Shown here piece after piece: positions 29,870 to 39,570 of a stretch of DNA of 64,000 bases. The notes under the pieces were generated by a model that did no database searches, had not been told where the DNA came from, and saw only the letters and a program-made list of their open reading frames with translations. The first letter of the stretch is position 1. Every line of letters starts with the position of its first letter. Position numbers and translations under genes: made by a program. Source of the stretch: Aricia agestis (taxonomy: Eukaryota; Arthropoda; Insecta; Lepidoptera; Lycaenidae); the NCBI RefSeq assembly GCF_905147365.1, contig NC_056417.1, positions 1,634,501 through 1,698,500 of the forward strand, read 5' to 3'.

Positions 29870-30969
29870 GTTAAGTTTCACACAACTGACGATAGTTAGA
29901 AGAATTTGCTTCTATAATAATAATAATATTGAAACTCAAGCCATATAATAATGTAAGTATATATTTTTAGCTGTTAAGATGCATTTTTCCAAATTATGCA
30001 TATTATTCACTTCTTCATAGCTGAAATCATAAGGTATCAATTAAAACTCAAGCTAAATTGTAACAGTTTATAATACATTTTTCCAAATCATTCATTCCAG
30101 CCAACTACCGAAAAATATAACATATTTTAACTTCCACAATTGAAAGTCAATTCAAATGCTTACAATTTAAGGTGCATTTTTCGTAATTCTCGTATGCACC
30201 TCCACGCTTCATCGGTATGCGAAGAAACTGCGCACCCCGGAGACATTTACAATTCCTTCTATCAGTTTCGTTTGCAACATTCTGTATCTTTCCGAAAATT
30301 TATTCGAAAATTTCACGAAATTCCGTAAGTATCGAGATCGCAACTCGGACGGAGCGATTTTATCTCTAAATATTGCACTGAAGGAATATGTTATGGCATA
30401 TGGCATACCAAATAAAACTATTGGCAATCTTATATTTAAACTTTTTATACTGATAAACTTTATTACGTGTCTACATACCCATCTTACTTAAAAAATCGAG
30501 GAAAGCAATTATTATATTTGGTAATTTTGGATTAGTTAAAATAACAGCTGCACACAATATGAACAGAATTACTCACACTAAAATGCATGTTATATAACCT
30601 CTGTGAAGCTATCTAGTATCAATACTAGTAGAACTATATACCCAAGTCACAGAACTAAACTTAATCAAATCGCACGGAAACAAATAAAACTCCATGCCAA
30701 ATACATAATATATTGTTTCAACTCCAGCGTTATTGGCATAAAAATCGTATATGGGTAATAAATAGTATTTTATTTACAAACTTTTGTCGAAGTCGGCCAT
30801 CTTGTTTCGGAAAATTTGGCGGGAACATTACACCGGTTTATATAACCTGTTATAAATCACATAAAGGATCAACGATATATTGCTATGGCGTAAAGTTTGC
30901 TTTAGAGGGAATAGAGCGTCATGTACTGGTATGTTTTTGATTCCTTGAAGTACTCCTATACTGCAATAT
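29870..30969. other. Noncoding AT-rich stretch with weak direct repeats
   Basis: ACTCAAGC followed some 55-60 bases later by CATTTTTCCAAAT occurs twice (about 29933-29994 and 30047-30086); ACTCAAGCTAAATTG. No gene supported in the short frames at 30140-30427 or 30713-30940. Confidence 0.4.
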
Positions 30970-31130
30970 ATCCATACTGATATTATGAATGCGTAAATCT
31001 GTTTGTCTATTGTTTGCTGTTTGGCATGGAGAAACTTGGAGTCCCGAAAAGGACATAGGATACATTTATCCTATGTCCTTTTCTATTACACGTTTTACCG
31101 TACATTAAAAATGTACGGTAAAACGTGTAA
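30970..31130 (-). repeat. Family 5 fragment carrying two adjacent palindromes
   Basis: TCCATACTGATATTATGAAT, TTTGGCATGGAGAAACTTGG and GTCCCGAAAAGGACATAGG follow family 5 reversed. GAAAAGGACATAGGATA (31046-31062) pairs with 31067-31083; TTACACGTTTTACCGTACAT (31086-31105) pairs with ATGTACGGTAAAACGTGTAA (31111-31130). Both arms derive from family 5 sequence. Confidence 0.8.
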
Positions 31131-31743
31131 TACATTTTTAGATAAATTTAGGTAAGTAAGTAGTACGGTGAAGGAAAACATCGTGAGGAAACCCGCACAT
31201 AGTTGGTCCCAGACGTATTGACTAATAATTATTATTCTTTCTTCTTGGCCAACTATGTTGCGAGAATTCCGTATGTGCTTGGGCAACTTGTCCTGTCCCA
31301 GGCAATACAGTATTTGAATAGTGGTTACTTCGCTCTGAAAATACTGTATAAATCATCCATAACGGATGTAAAGGCCTGAGTGCGGCAGTTACAGAATCTG
31401 CGTTAATAATGTATTGAAATTAAGTACTACGATCTAGTTACAGCTCTGACATTTTGTTAAACTATACAAAAAATACAGTATGTATTGTATACGTATGTGA
31501 TGTGTTACGTAGAGTTGGCATAAAAGCCTATTAGCAGTAAATCCACGCGATACGCATACTAGGGGAGCATAAGTTATCCGGTATCTTATCTAATATCTAC
31601 ACAACCTCTTTGTTGAGACAGTCAAAATGAATTTAATTGTTTTTATTGGATAGGCTTTTTAAGGAATCTGATTACCCAATAACAAACAAGGCACACTCAG
31701 AATTTCAAAATTTAAATTAATTTTTGTGTGCTCTCTGGGCCAT
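31131..31743. other. Noncoding stretch
   Basis: No gene or repeat recognised. Confidence 0.35.
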
Positions 31744-32516
31744 GGCAGAGTAGACAGAATTAAGCGCCCTACTCACATATCTGCCGCAGGGGCAATCTAG
31801 GGTGTAGGAGTGGGGATGACCCTTAATTGCATCCTTAATTGAGATGTGTGTAGGTATGCAGGGGCAATTTAGAGGATTGGCCCTGCGGCAGGGCGGCAGG
31901 GGCGCGAGACCATCCTTGATCCCTAAGTCGTCCCTGCCGTCGCTGCGTGTGTAGCGCAATTGGAGCAATTTCTCAGTCAGTTTCAACAAGTCTCAGGAAT
32001 CATTGTTGACATCAATTGTGGTGATATGATACAACTAAATTTCAAATCCTCGTAGGTTTGTCCACTGGCCAAAAACCGGAGCGTAGCAATTAATCGTTCT
32101 CTAGCGCTTACGGCATTCCGCATCAATGTATTTTTTTTTCTATAAATGGTGCCACCATTGCAAGAAGCTCTTCAAAAGAGTCAAAATCCATCAAAAGTTA
32201 TTGAAGTCATCTACTTCCCGTTCTTTTATAATATTCATGTGCCATAACTCACTTCTTTTCAGTAGCCATTTCTTCACCCAGTATCTCCTTTTCCTTTTTT
32301 TTGAGGTAGCGCCACAGAAAGCACCAAGGCTACTACAATCTTTTGATTGGTCGATAATACGGGTGCCATTCTCAAAACGTGTGCTCAGCTCAGCTTCACG
32401 GAAACACTGCACGGCAGGCAAGTGTGTAGAGATACTCCCGATATCACCACAACCGCCATGCACCCTAGATTGCCCCTACGGCAGGTGTGTGAGTAGCGCT
32501 CTTTATAGAGTATGCC
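31744..32516 (-). mobile_element. PIF/Harbinger-type DNA transposon, internally deleted
   Basis: Inverted ends: GGCAGAGTAGACAG then GCGCCCTACTCACATATCTG, GGGCAATCTAGGGTG at left; CACCCTAGATTGCCCC, GGCAGGTGTGTGAGTAGCGC then AGTATGCC at right. The interior encodes the N-terminal third of a Harbinger-type transposase on the minus strand and then jumps to the terminal sequence. The exact ends and the expected 3-bp target duplication could not be fixed. Confidence 0.75.
31983..32463 (-). pseudogene. Harbinger-type transposase, N-terminal fragment
   Basis: From 32463: an open 91-codon frame containing TSKKRKRRYWVKKWLLKR and EVDDFNNF. After a frame change it continues MDFDSFEELLAMVAPFIEKK, then MRNAVSARERLIATLRFLAS and GQTYEDLKFSCIISPQLM, ending at STMIPETC with a stop at 31983-31985. 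The RKRRYWV, F--F-RMD---FEELL, I-----MR-A-S--ERL--TLRFLA-G and SY-DL-F---IS---L---IPETC blocks are those of the PIF/Harbinger N-terminus. The DDE nuclease part is absent. One or two frameshifts. Confidence 0.8.
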
Positions 32517-32865
32517 GACTTAGAACTGATGTTGAAATTTTTAAATTTGACGTATTATGACGAAAATCGTCGCTAGGGTTGTTAACTTCTTACCTAAGAA
32601 TTTAAAACTATGACATATTCGCTGGACGTGTTCCTCTTTGGTCGTATTGTTGTTCGTGTTTTGGCACATGCGATTAAAATTGTCAGAATCCAATTTTAAA
32701 ATCTTTATTTTAAATATTTAAAAATAAATTATATCAGCCAGCGCGGGGCACATTCCGTTCATAATCCTAGTGAAACCCGACGAATTTGACAGATATTGAA
32801 ACCTGTCCGTTTCTTTGCAGTCGAACTACTGGTAGTTATGTCTATTGTGGCCATGGTTTTTTATG
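32517..32865. other. Noncoding stretch
   Basis: Nothing recognised. Confidence 0.35.
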
Positions 32866-33090
32866 CACTAGTTGACGCCCGCAAGTCCGTTGCGCAAAAA
32901 ATAGTCTATCACGCGTGAACTGTACATTTTTACAGGATAAAAAGTATCCTAAGTCCTTTCCCGGGACTCAAAGTATCTCCATACCTAATTTCCGCAAAAT
33001 CGGTTCAGCGGTTTGGGTGTTAAGAGGTAATAGACAGACAGATAAACATACACACTTTCGCATTAATAATATAATTATTACGGATATTAT
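32866..33090 (+). repeat. Family 5 repeat, near complete
   Basis: CACTAGTTGACGCCCGCAAG, ACTGTACATTTTTACAGGAT, CCTTTCCCGGGACTCAAAGT, AAATCGGTTCAGCGGTTTGG, GACAGACAGA and CACACTTTCGCATTAATAAT. A lepidopteran repeat often used as a landmark; no coding capacity. The frame at 32915-33127 is a translation of the repeat. Confidence 0.85.
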
Positions 33091-33181
33091 AAATGCTAAA
33101 GTATGGATTACAATACCGGAAATGTAAAAGAACGTTTGTCGGCTCTGCTGGCAATATTCATTTAACTACATGCTATAATAA

Positions 33182-33720
33182 TGTTACGTGCTAGGGTTCG
33201 AGGATTTGGAGAGAAAGACCTGGTGACTCTCTTGAAGACTTTATTAACACTGCACTAAACACTAGGTCACAACACTTAGCACTAAGTCCAAACACTAATC
33301 ACTAGGTCCAATCACTAAGCACTATCACTGTCCTAGGTCGTAGCCAAGTCGCAGGTTTCACTGTTTCACTCACTATTGATCACTTGTTGTCGCCTCGAAG
33401 ATCGCTCAGATCGAACTGACTCGCCGGGCCTGCCTGCGGCTTTTTATATGGCGAGATGAATTCCAGAAAGTTCCCGATTCACGTAAACAAGTAAACAACC
33501 GTGGGAACTTTCTAGGAGGCTCGAGCATGTACCACAATAAACGTAAACAACTAAACACGTAAACAAACATTGGACCTTTCTAGAAGGTTCGAATATGTAC
33601 TTGCGCACCTCATGCCATCTAGTATTGAGTAGGGGATTTATGTTACCTGTGCTCCCTCGGTAAGTTTCGCTGGTTTGTCGCTAGATGGCACCACGTGTCC
33701 GTATACCATGTACCGTAACA
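33182..33720 (-). mobile_element. Solo LTR of an LTR retrotransposon
   Basis: Plus strand runs TGTTACG ... CGTAACA, perfect 7-bp inverted ends with TG/CA termini, and ATAA at 33178-33181 and 33721-33724 is the 4-bp target duplication. On the minus strand the order is U3 with stress-type motifs, a TATA box (TATAAAAAG, about 33439-33449), CAGTTCGATC initiator region, and AATAAAG (33239-33245) near the 3' end. No internal retrotransposon domain flanks it, so it is a solo LTR left by recombination. The 4-bp duplication fits Ty3/gypsy-type elements. A diverged piece of the same LTR lies at 37497-37637. Confidence 0.85.
33461..33593 (-). promoter_or_regulatory. Heat-shock-element-like and forkhead-like motif cluster in the LTR U3
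   Basis: TTCCAGAAAGTTC (33461-33473, then CCGAT) has three alternating TTC/GAA units at 2-nt spacing just upstream of the LTR TATA box. TTCTAGAAGGTTC (33578-33590) is a second perfect three-unit array. A degenerate third lies at 33505-33522 (GAACTTTCTAGGAGGCTC). Four GTAAACA words (33483, 33491, 33543, 33559) plus CTAAACA (33551) match the forkhead core. Binding is inferred from consensus only. Confidence 0.6.
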
Positions 33721-33724
33721 ATAA

Positions 33725-33983
33725 TATTACGATGATGATAATAACAGTATAACAGTGGAGAACCTTTTATATGGTCATAACTGAAATATTTTTACGTATC
33801 AAGTTGATGCGAGACACGGGAAAGCACTCACTGGTATATGGATTGTTTTATGAATTATTTGTTATTTTATTTCGCTGTAAATTGTAGAAATACGAGTATT
33901 TTCTGTTATGGTAGAATTTCAAAGTATTGCTAGTGCATTTGCATACAAAGTGTGAAATATTTTACTTTAACTCCCAATATTGT
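33725..33983. other. Noncoding stretch
   Basis: Nothing recognised. Confidence 0.35.
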
Positions 33984-34051
33984 AGAGGTGTGTATGTGTT
34001 CCTTGTATAGAGTTTATTGTGTAAGTAGCAGAGCTGAAAAAGTTACTTTTT

Positions 34052-34488
34052 AGGGTTCCGTACCCAAAGGGTAAAAACGGGACCCTATTAGTGAGACTTC
34101 GATGTCTGTCCGTCTGTCCGTCTATCTCCAGGCTGTAACTCAAGAACCGCTTCAGCTAGACTTCTGAAATTTTCACAGATTGTGTATATCTCTTGCCGCT
34201 ATAACAACAAATACTGAAAACAAAATAAAATTAATATTTCAGGGGGGCTCCCATAGAACAAACCTGATTTTTTTTGGCCTTTTTTGCTCTATATCAATAA
34301 TGGCAACCGGTAGGTACTTGAATTTTTGTCAAAGTTCTTAGTTATATCTGTTCTTTAATATTTAATAATAATATTAAAATAAAATAAAAAATTGAGGGCT
34401 CCCATACAAAAAACCCAACTTTGGCTTAATTTTGCTCTATACTGGTACGGAACCCTTCGTGCGCGAGTCTAACTCGCACTTGGCCGAT
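34052..34488 (+). repeat. Family 7 repeat
   Basis: AGGGTTCCGTACCCAAAGGG, GGGACCCTATTAGTGAGACT, GTCTGTCCGTCTGTCC, CAGGCTGTAACTCAAGAACC, GCCGCTATAACAACAAATAC, GGGGGCTCCCATAGAACAAA, and the closing ACGGAACCCTTCGTGCGCGA with ACTCGCACTTGGCCG. A very common lepidopteran repeat, from memory. Longer diverged copies are at 37946-39107 and 45067-46228. Confidence 0.8.
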
Positions 34489-34500
34489 TGTTATATTTAA

Positions 34501-34774
34501 CGAGCTTTTGCCCGCGGCTTCGCTCGCGTTAAGAAGGATTATTATATACAAGCTTTGCTCGCGTTAAGAAGGATTATTATATACAATCTTTCATCCCCTA
34601 TTTTAACCCCTTGGAGTTGGAATTGATCAAAATCCTTTCTTAGCGGATGCCTACGTCTTATCATCTACCTGCAAGCCAAATTTCAGCCCGATACGTCCAG
34701 TGGTTTGGGCTGTGCGTTGATAGATCACTATGTCAATCAGTCAGTCAGTCACCCTTGGGTTTTATATATATAGA
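34501..34774 (+). repeat. Lepidopteran repeat starting GAGCTTTTGCCCGCGGCTTC
   Basis: GAGCTTTTGCCCGCGGCTTC, a 41-bp local duplication (CGCTCGCGTTAAGAAGGATT / TGCTCGCGTTAAGAAGGATT), CCCTATTTTAACCCCTT, CAAGCCAAATTTCAGCC, GTCAGTCAGTCA and a TATATATATAGAT end. Related to the 36095-36220 fragment. The frame at 34647-34955 is a shadow. Confidence 0.7.
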
Positions 34775-35159
34775 TGGGGAAATTTATATTACTTTTCGGT
34801 ATCATATATACCTAATATATCATAATATATGTACTCTTTCAGTTTCATATTGTTCAGTTCGCTGTCACTTTCATATTGAACTCTATGGAACACATACACA
34901 CACTAAAGTCACTGTTCGTTTTTCGTTACACCCTGTAGAGAATATAGAGAATTAACATATTAAGCGTTTGCTGACATAAATTTGACTACGACTATATGTC
35001 AATACCATACTTTTAGGTCGGCGGATGGCGATTCTATAGAAAAGCGATGAAAAAAACGTGTTGGCTAAACCCTCCAACTACAAGGATTACAAAGGCCTAC
35101 CTTTAACTGCTGCAAAGTGTACAGTTCTTTCGAGAAACCCTATAGCGCGAACACCTTAT

Positions 35160-35418
35160 ACAGGGTGTAACAAAAATAAGTGATAATACTTTAGGATGTG
35201 TACATGTTCCTTGAAGAGAGTTCACTGTGAAAGTAGCAGCGCTGAAAGACCAACATTTTTTTCACTTTTTTATGGGGAAACTCGTGACGCTCGGGCCCTT
35301 GCCCAAACAAAAGTTAAAAAAAATTCGTCCTTCAGAGCTGCTACTTTCACAGTGAACTCTCTACAAAGAACACGTACACACCCTAAAGTATTATCACTTA
35401 TTTTTGTTACACACTGTA
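35160..35418. mobile_element. Family 4 MITE, well preserved
   Basis: ACAGGGTGTAACAAAAATAA, GTGATAATACTTTAGGATGT, GTAGCAGCGCTGAAAGACCA at left; AGAGCTGCTACTTTCACAGT, ACACCCTAAAGTATTATCAC and TTGTTACACACTG at right, with TA on both sides. Closest match to the 19971 copy. Frames at 35196-35575 are by-products. Confidence 0.85.
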
Positions 35419-35619
35419 TAAAACGCTTGTCATAATGTCCCAGTGTTAAATCCGACCCCTTTCGCAATACAATAGGCAATCGTTCGTAAAAGTAGGAATA
35501 AGGGATTCGGCGCACGAACATGCAAATACTGACAACAGCTACTTTGTGTTTATAGCGGCGCTGAGAGAATAACAAGCGATCGAAATACTATGATCGAACT
35601 TCGACCGTGTTTGGATTTC

Positions 35620-35880
35620 AATATTGGAACGAAGTTCCTTATCGCGCGTTCGGCGTAAAGGAGGCTAGACAGAACGATATTTGACCTCGACACTTTTTTA
35701 TTAGTACCTGCATGGTAGGGGCAGAGGGCGTTGATAGTATTCCTATGCGTCAACTAGATGGCGTTTTTTGAGAATAAACAGTGACGCGTTGTATTCCTGG
35801 GCGTCAATAGATGGCGTTTTTTTAATATATTTTTTTATTATAATGTATACAGGTTTTTTGAACATAAGAAATAACTTCGT
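35620..35880 (-). repeat. Dispersed repeat shared with 15659-15762
   Basis: ATTGGAACGAAGTTCCTTAT, CGCGCGTTCGGCGTAAA, GGCTAGACAGA and GACCTCGACACTTTT reverse the copy at 15659. It is followed by GGCGTCAACTAGATGGCG-like and GGCGTCAATAGATGGCG (twice, about 35743-35820) and AAATAACTTCGTTCCATTCG. Unclassified. Confidence 0.5.
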
Positions 35881-35958
35881 TCCATTCGGGTGTCCCTTGA
35901 CACCTCTCAAGTTTTTGTATATAGCTTATATTTAAGTACTTAATTCAACAGAATCAGC

Positions 35959-36084
35959 CAGGCTATCCAGCCGTGGAGTAGAGCAAGGCCTCAGAAGCGA
36001 TTAATATGGAAGATCCTGGGAGAGGCTTTGTCCCGCTGCAGAGTAAAGAGCTCTGCAGTAGGGCAGTATAAGTTCAGAAAATAA
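35959..36084 (+). pseudogene. Possible LINE C-terminal tail
   Basis: Translates QAIQPWSRARPQKRLIWKIL then GEALSRCRVKSSAVGQYKFR, stop at 36082-36084. The WK-LGEA element is reminiscent of the LGEAFAQQW end of RTE-like LINEs but the rest does not match clearly. Confidence 0.3.
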
Positions 36085-36094
36085 AACTATAATA

Positions 36095-36785
36095 ACTGCT
36101 GCACGCAGCTTCGCCCACCTAAATTAGGATTCCTGAGATGCAAACGCTTATTCCCTATTTTAACCCCTTATGGGTGTAAATAAAAACTTGTTCTCTTAGT
36201 GGTTTCCTGAAAATTCCTCCTTTTTTCGATGTATGCTTATCGGCAAGGTCTAAGAAGCGGCATATTTTTTTTCTTACCCGACGTAATGTAAATGGCAAAG
36301 TAAGGTTAGCCTAGCTTGTTATACAAATACATTTCTCACCCAACAATCAGAATCAGAAAATTACATTTTAAAACCCCATAGCAGATAGATAAAACTACAA
36401 TATCGCGTACAATAACAAGAGCACTTTGTAACTCTTATCTGTGGACAATTTGCGCGAACTTTTATAATCCCAACTATCTGAGGATCAGATCTGCCTTCAT
36501 TATTGGGGTCTTTGTTTAAGGAAACGACTTCCTTAGTGGCCTTACGAGGGTAAAATGGCCGCCCGCCCATTTCCGGTTTACAGAATTAGTATCCGCCGTA
36601 TTATCGCGGTCGTATTCGGTAAGGGTTAGTTCACATCTAGGAAAATAAGGTATAGACCGCGCGCAACTTTATGAATGCTTGACGAAGATGATGGGGAATT
36701 ATGGAAGATTTTTAAGTCCGTTTGGTGGGGCGAGAAGTAAACGGTGCAAGCATGAGGACATAATAATATCATTATTATAATATAT
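36095..36785. other. Noncoding stretch with a repeat fragment
   Basis: 36095-36220 (GCAGCTTCGCCCACCTAAAT, CCCTATTTTAACCCCTTATG, CTTAGTGGTTTCCTG) is a piece of the repeat seen at 34501. The rest is unremarkable. Confidence 0.4.
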
Positions 36786-37322
36786 TACTAGCTGCCCCGG
36801 CAAACGTTTCTTTGCCATATAAAGTATTTCGCCCATATTATTTTATTGAAGTGACTAAATAAGTATATCAACCATGGCAACGTCCATTGCTATCCCGTCG
36901 CACAAACAGTGGTCGCCGTCAGTCTCGAGTTGTAATAATTTACTATTATTTATTCAACAAATGCACTTATCAATATAAAAAGTACCCAGTAGCCGATTCT
37001 CAGACCCACTGCATATGCATATAAAATTTGGTTAAAATCAGTAAAGCCGTTTCGGAGGAGTACGCGGCCTAACATTATGACACGAGAATTTTATATTTAA
37101 GATGTTATTTTTGCAGTAGATCCTAAAAATTCTGAGTGCAAGGACAATAAATGTTCCCTTCAATTTCATTTATTGTACGTAACCCTACATTTTGCGGGAA
37201 AACTATGTCCCCTCTGGGACTTAAATATCTTTGTTCTTTTCAAAATCGGTGGGCCTTGTACAAAATAAAACTCATAGATAGTAAGGCAGACAAACTTTCG
37301 CATTAACAATATTAGTATGGAA
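36786..37322 (+). repeat. Family 6-like repeat followed by a worn family 5 copy
   Basis: ACTAGCTGCCCCGGCAAACG, AAATTTGGTTAAAATCAGTA, AGCCGTTTCGGAGGAGTACG to about 37102; then CATTTTGCGGGAAAACTATG, CCTCTGGGACTTAAATATCT, CAAAATCGGTGGGCC and CTTTCGCATTAACAATATTA to 37322. Confidence 0.6.
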
Positions 37323-37496
37323 CTATAGTAACCAAGAAGTATTACTTAGTGCCCAAGTGAATCTGCAATGTTATTTGGACGCTGCTAAAGCATTCGTGTA
37401 CTAACGTAAACTAATAAGTGAAATGAAATGAAATGAATTGAAAAATATTTATTTCTAAGTAAGTTAACAAAGTAAACACTTTTAGAACTTCAAAGT

Positions 37497-37637
37497 GAGA
37501 AACAAGTGATCAAAAAGTGATTCTTGTGGAACCTACGACTTGGCTACGACCTAGGACAGTGATAGTGCTTGGTGTTTGGACCTAGTGATTAGTGTTGGAC
37601 TTAGAACTAGTGAATAAAGTCTTCAAGAGTGTCAGTA
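37497..37637 (+). mobile_element. Diverged fragment of the solo LTR family (R/U5 part)
   Basis: AACAAGTGATC, ACCTACGACTTGGCTACGAC, CTAGGACAGTGATAGTGCTT, GACCTAGTGATTAGTGTTGG and AATAAAGTCTTCAAGAGTGT match the minus strand of 33200-33400. The U3 and the 3' terminus are missing. It lies 80 bases before the start of the tandem duplication. Confidence 0.8.
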
Positions 37638-37945
37638 TCTACAAAAGATTACGTATCGAGTTGTAAATGCAGTTATGTTATTTGGATCATTTAGAATAAA
37701 AAGTTTTGTGGGTGAGGACACACATATGCTTCACAGCGACCATTTAAATTTCCATAATTTCTGGACCCTTCGTGTGAACAGGCCCTTACTGTGTATTATC
37801 GCGATGGTATTGGTCCAACCTAACTGGCCGTTACAAGCCGCAAAGTATACCGGATTAGAAATAATTACTTGTTGACAGAATTAAATTAATATTTATTATT
37901 AAACTTAATGTTGCCCGTAAAGTTACTTAGGAAAGGTTCTTTTTT

Positions 37946-39107
37946 AGGGTTCCGTAGCCAAATGGCAAAAACGGAACCCTTTTAGATTCGTCATGTCTGT
38001 CTGTCTGTCTGTCCGTCCGTATGTCACAGCCACTTTTCTCTGAAACTTTAAGAGCTGTACTATTGAAACTTAGTAAGTAGATGTAGTTTGTGAACCGCAT
38101 TAAGATTTTGATACAAAAATGGAAAAATTATTAAAAATTGTAGGGGTCCCCATAGGTACAACTGAAACAAAAAAAATTTTTTTTCATCTAATCTATGCGT
38201 GTATATCTATAGGTCTTAAAAAATCATATTGAGGTTTTTATTAATATTATTTTTCTCTAATCTGAATAGTTTGCGAGAGAGACTCTTCCAAAGTGGTTAA
38301 ATGCCCCCCCCCCCCTCTAACTAGACCAAACTAGATTTAAAATAACAAATTAAAAGCCACGTCACAATCGATAAAATTATCCATGTGTTTTTTCCCACCA
38401 TAGATTATATTATTTATATTATGCCTTTCTTGTCAAACTATTTTTTTTTTTTCTTTTGTATTTTAATTGGCAATAATCTTAGTTCTTATGCTTGTACATC
38501 TGTCACGTATCTTTATTTATAGTAAGTAAGTAATAAGTTATTTCTTTGTTCTTTCTTTTTTCTGTCTATTATTTTTTACTGTTGTAGCTGTTGTAGTCAT
38601 AATTATTTATTGTTTATCCCTGCATGTTATGTTGTGAAGTCACTCTTTGGCCCCTGCAGAATACCAGTGCAGCAAGCTTGCTTGCTGAGTATAGCTGAGC
38701 TGGGGCCAATTTTTGACATCACATAACATATACCTATAATTATAATTGTACATAGCTTAAGTCCTTTTTACTTTTTATTTTCTATTCTGTATATGTTGTG
38801 TGTTGGAAAAAATAAACGTATTCTATTCTATTCTATTCTATTCTAACTTCTAAAGTACATAGCATGATAATTCTAAAAAAAATATATGATGTACATTACT
38901 ATAAAAACTACCAACCACAATTGGTTTGAACGAGATCTAGCAAGTAGTTTTTTTATACGTCATAAATGGTTAACCTTTAATTTAACTTTCATTAAATCAA
39001 CTGAAATATAAAACTAAATCAAAAACCTTTTAATTTCATAGAAATAAACCTTATTGCTGCTGCGGAACCCTTCATGGGCGGGTTCCAACTCGCACTTGGC
39101 TGGTTTT
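37946..39107 (+). repeat. Family 7 repeat enlarged by a nested retroposon (unit 1)
   Basis: Opens AGGGTTCCGTAGCCAAATGG, with GTCTGTCTGTCTGTCCGTCC and GGGGTCCCCATAGG; closes CGGAACCCTTCATGGGCG and ACTCGCACTTGGCTGG. A family 8 retroposon (38507-38845) lies inside. A homopolymer C run occurs near 38304-38315. Confidence 0.75.
38507..38845 (+). mobile_element. Family 8 retroposon nested in family 7 (unit 1)
   Basis: TATCTTTATTTATAGTAAGT, CCCTGCATGTTATGTTGTGA, GGCCCCTGCAGAATACCAGT, GAGCTGGGGCCAATTTTTGA and four to five ATTCT units at the end. Very close to the copy at 23886-24210. Confidence 0.8.
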
Positions 39108-39167
39108 AAGCTATTGCTTTTATCACAGGTTTTGAGCACGGCGAAAAGTGGCTGTAGTTTAAAAATA

Positions 39168-39284
39168 TGAACAGCAGGGCTAAAATGGTCACATTTAGAA
39201 ATTCCTCTCAATCAATTCAGCATATGAATTGTCAAAACTGTCATAATATGATTCTCCAAAGCGACCATTTTAGCTCCGCTGGTT
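39168..39284. mobile_element. Small foldback (GCTAAAATGGTC arms), unit 1
   Basis: AGCAGGGCTAAAATGGTCAC and GCGACCATTTTAGCTCCGCT are inverted, with ATGAATTGTCAAAACTGTCA between. Second copy at 46289-46405. A GATGATGATGATGATGATTG run follows at 39341. Confidence 0.6.
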
Positions 39285-39399
39285 TGATTCCGCAAAAAAT
39301 CTAAATAGGTTAGATTACAATAAAAGTTGAGCATTGCAGGATGATGATGATGATGATTGATGACAATTAAATATGCGTGGGAGGAACCTGGTACTTCCA

Positions 39400-39570
39400 A
39401 ACCACTAGGATCTCATAACCACATAGTAGGTGCACAATCGGACTTTACTTATCTCGTAAATCGTGATCTTGTATCCTACTGCATACCAGAGTACTGGGAT
39501 CTCATAACTGCACAAGGACTTTGCTCGTCTCATGATCTTGTACTAGTACCAGGATCCCATAACGTGCACA
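39400..39570 (+). repeat. Imperfect tandem repeat at the 212-bp indel
   Basis: ACTAGGATCTCATAACCACA, ACTGGGATCTCATAACTGCA and ACCAGGATCCCATAACGTGC begin three successive units, each followed in part by GGACTTT and TGATCTTGTA. The indel that distinguishes the two 7-kb units begins at the end of the second unit (39545). Confidence 0.7.

Larger units (their letters stand above)
33984..34936. mobile_element. Family 4 MITE split by later insertions
   Basis: Left part TAGAGGTGTGTATGTGTTCC, GTAGCAGAGCTGAAAAAGT (33984-34048); right part CTCTTTCAGTTTC, GTCACTTTCATATTGAACTC, ACACACACTAAAGTCACTG and GTTACACCCTG (34830-34936). The two halves flank family 7 (34052-34488) and another repeat (34501-34774). 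Confidence 0.65.

Noticed and set aside
32126..32560. 144-codon plus-strand frame
   Set aside because: It is antisense to the Harbinger transposase fragment, whose motifs lie on the minus strand.
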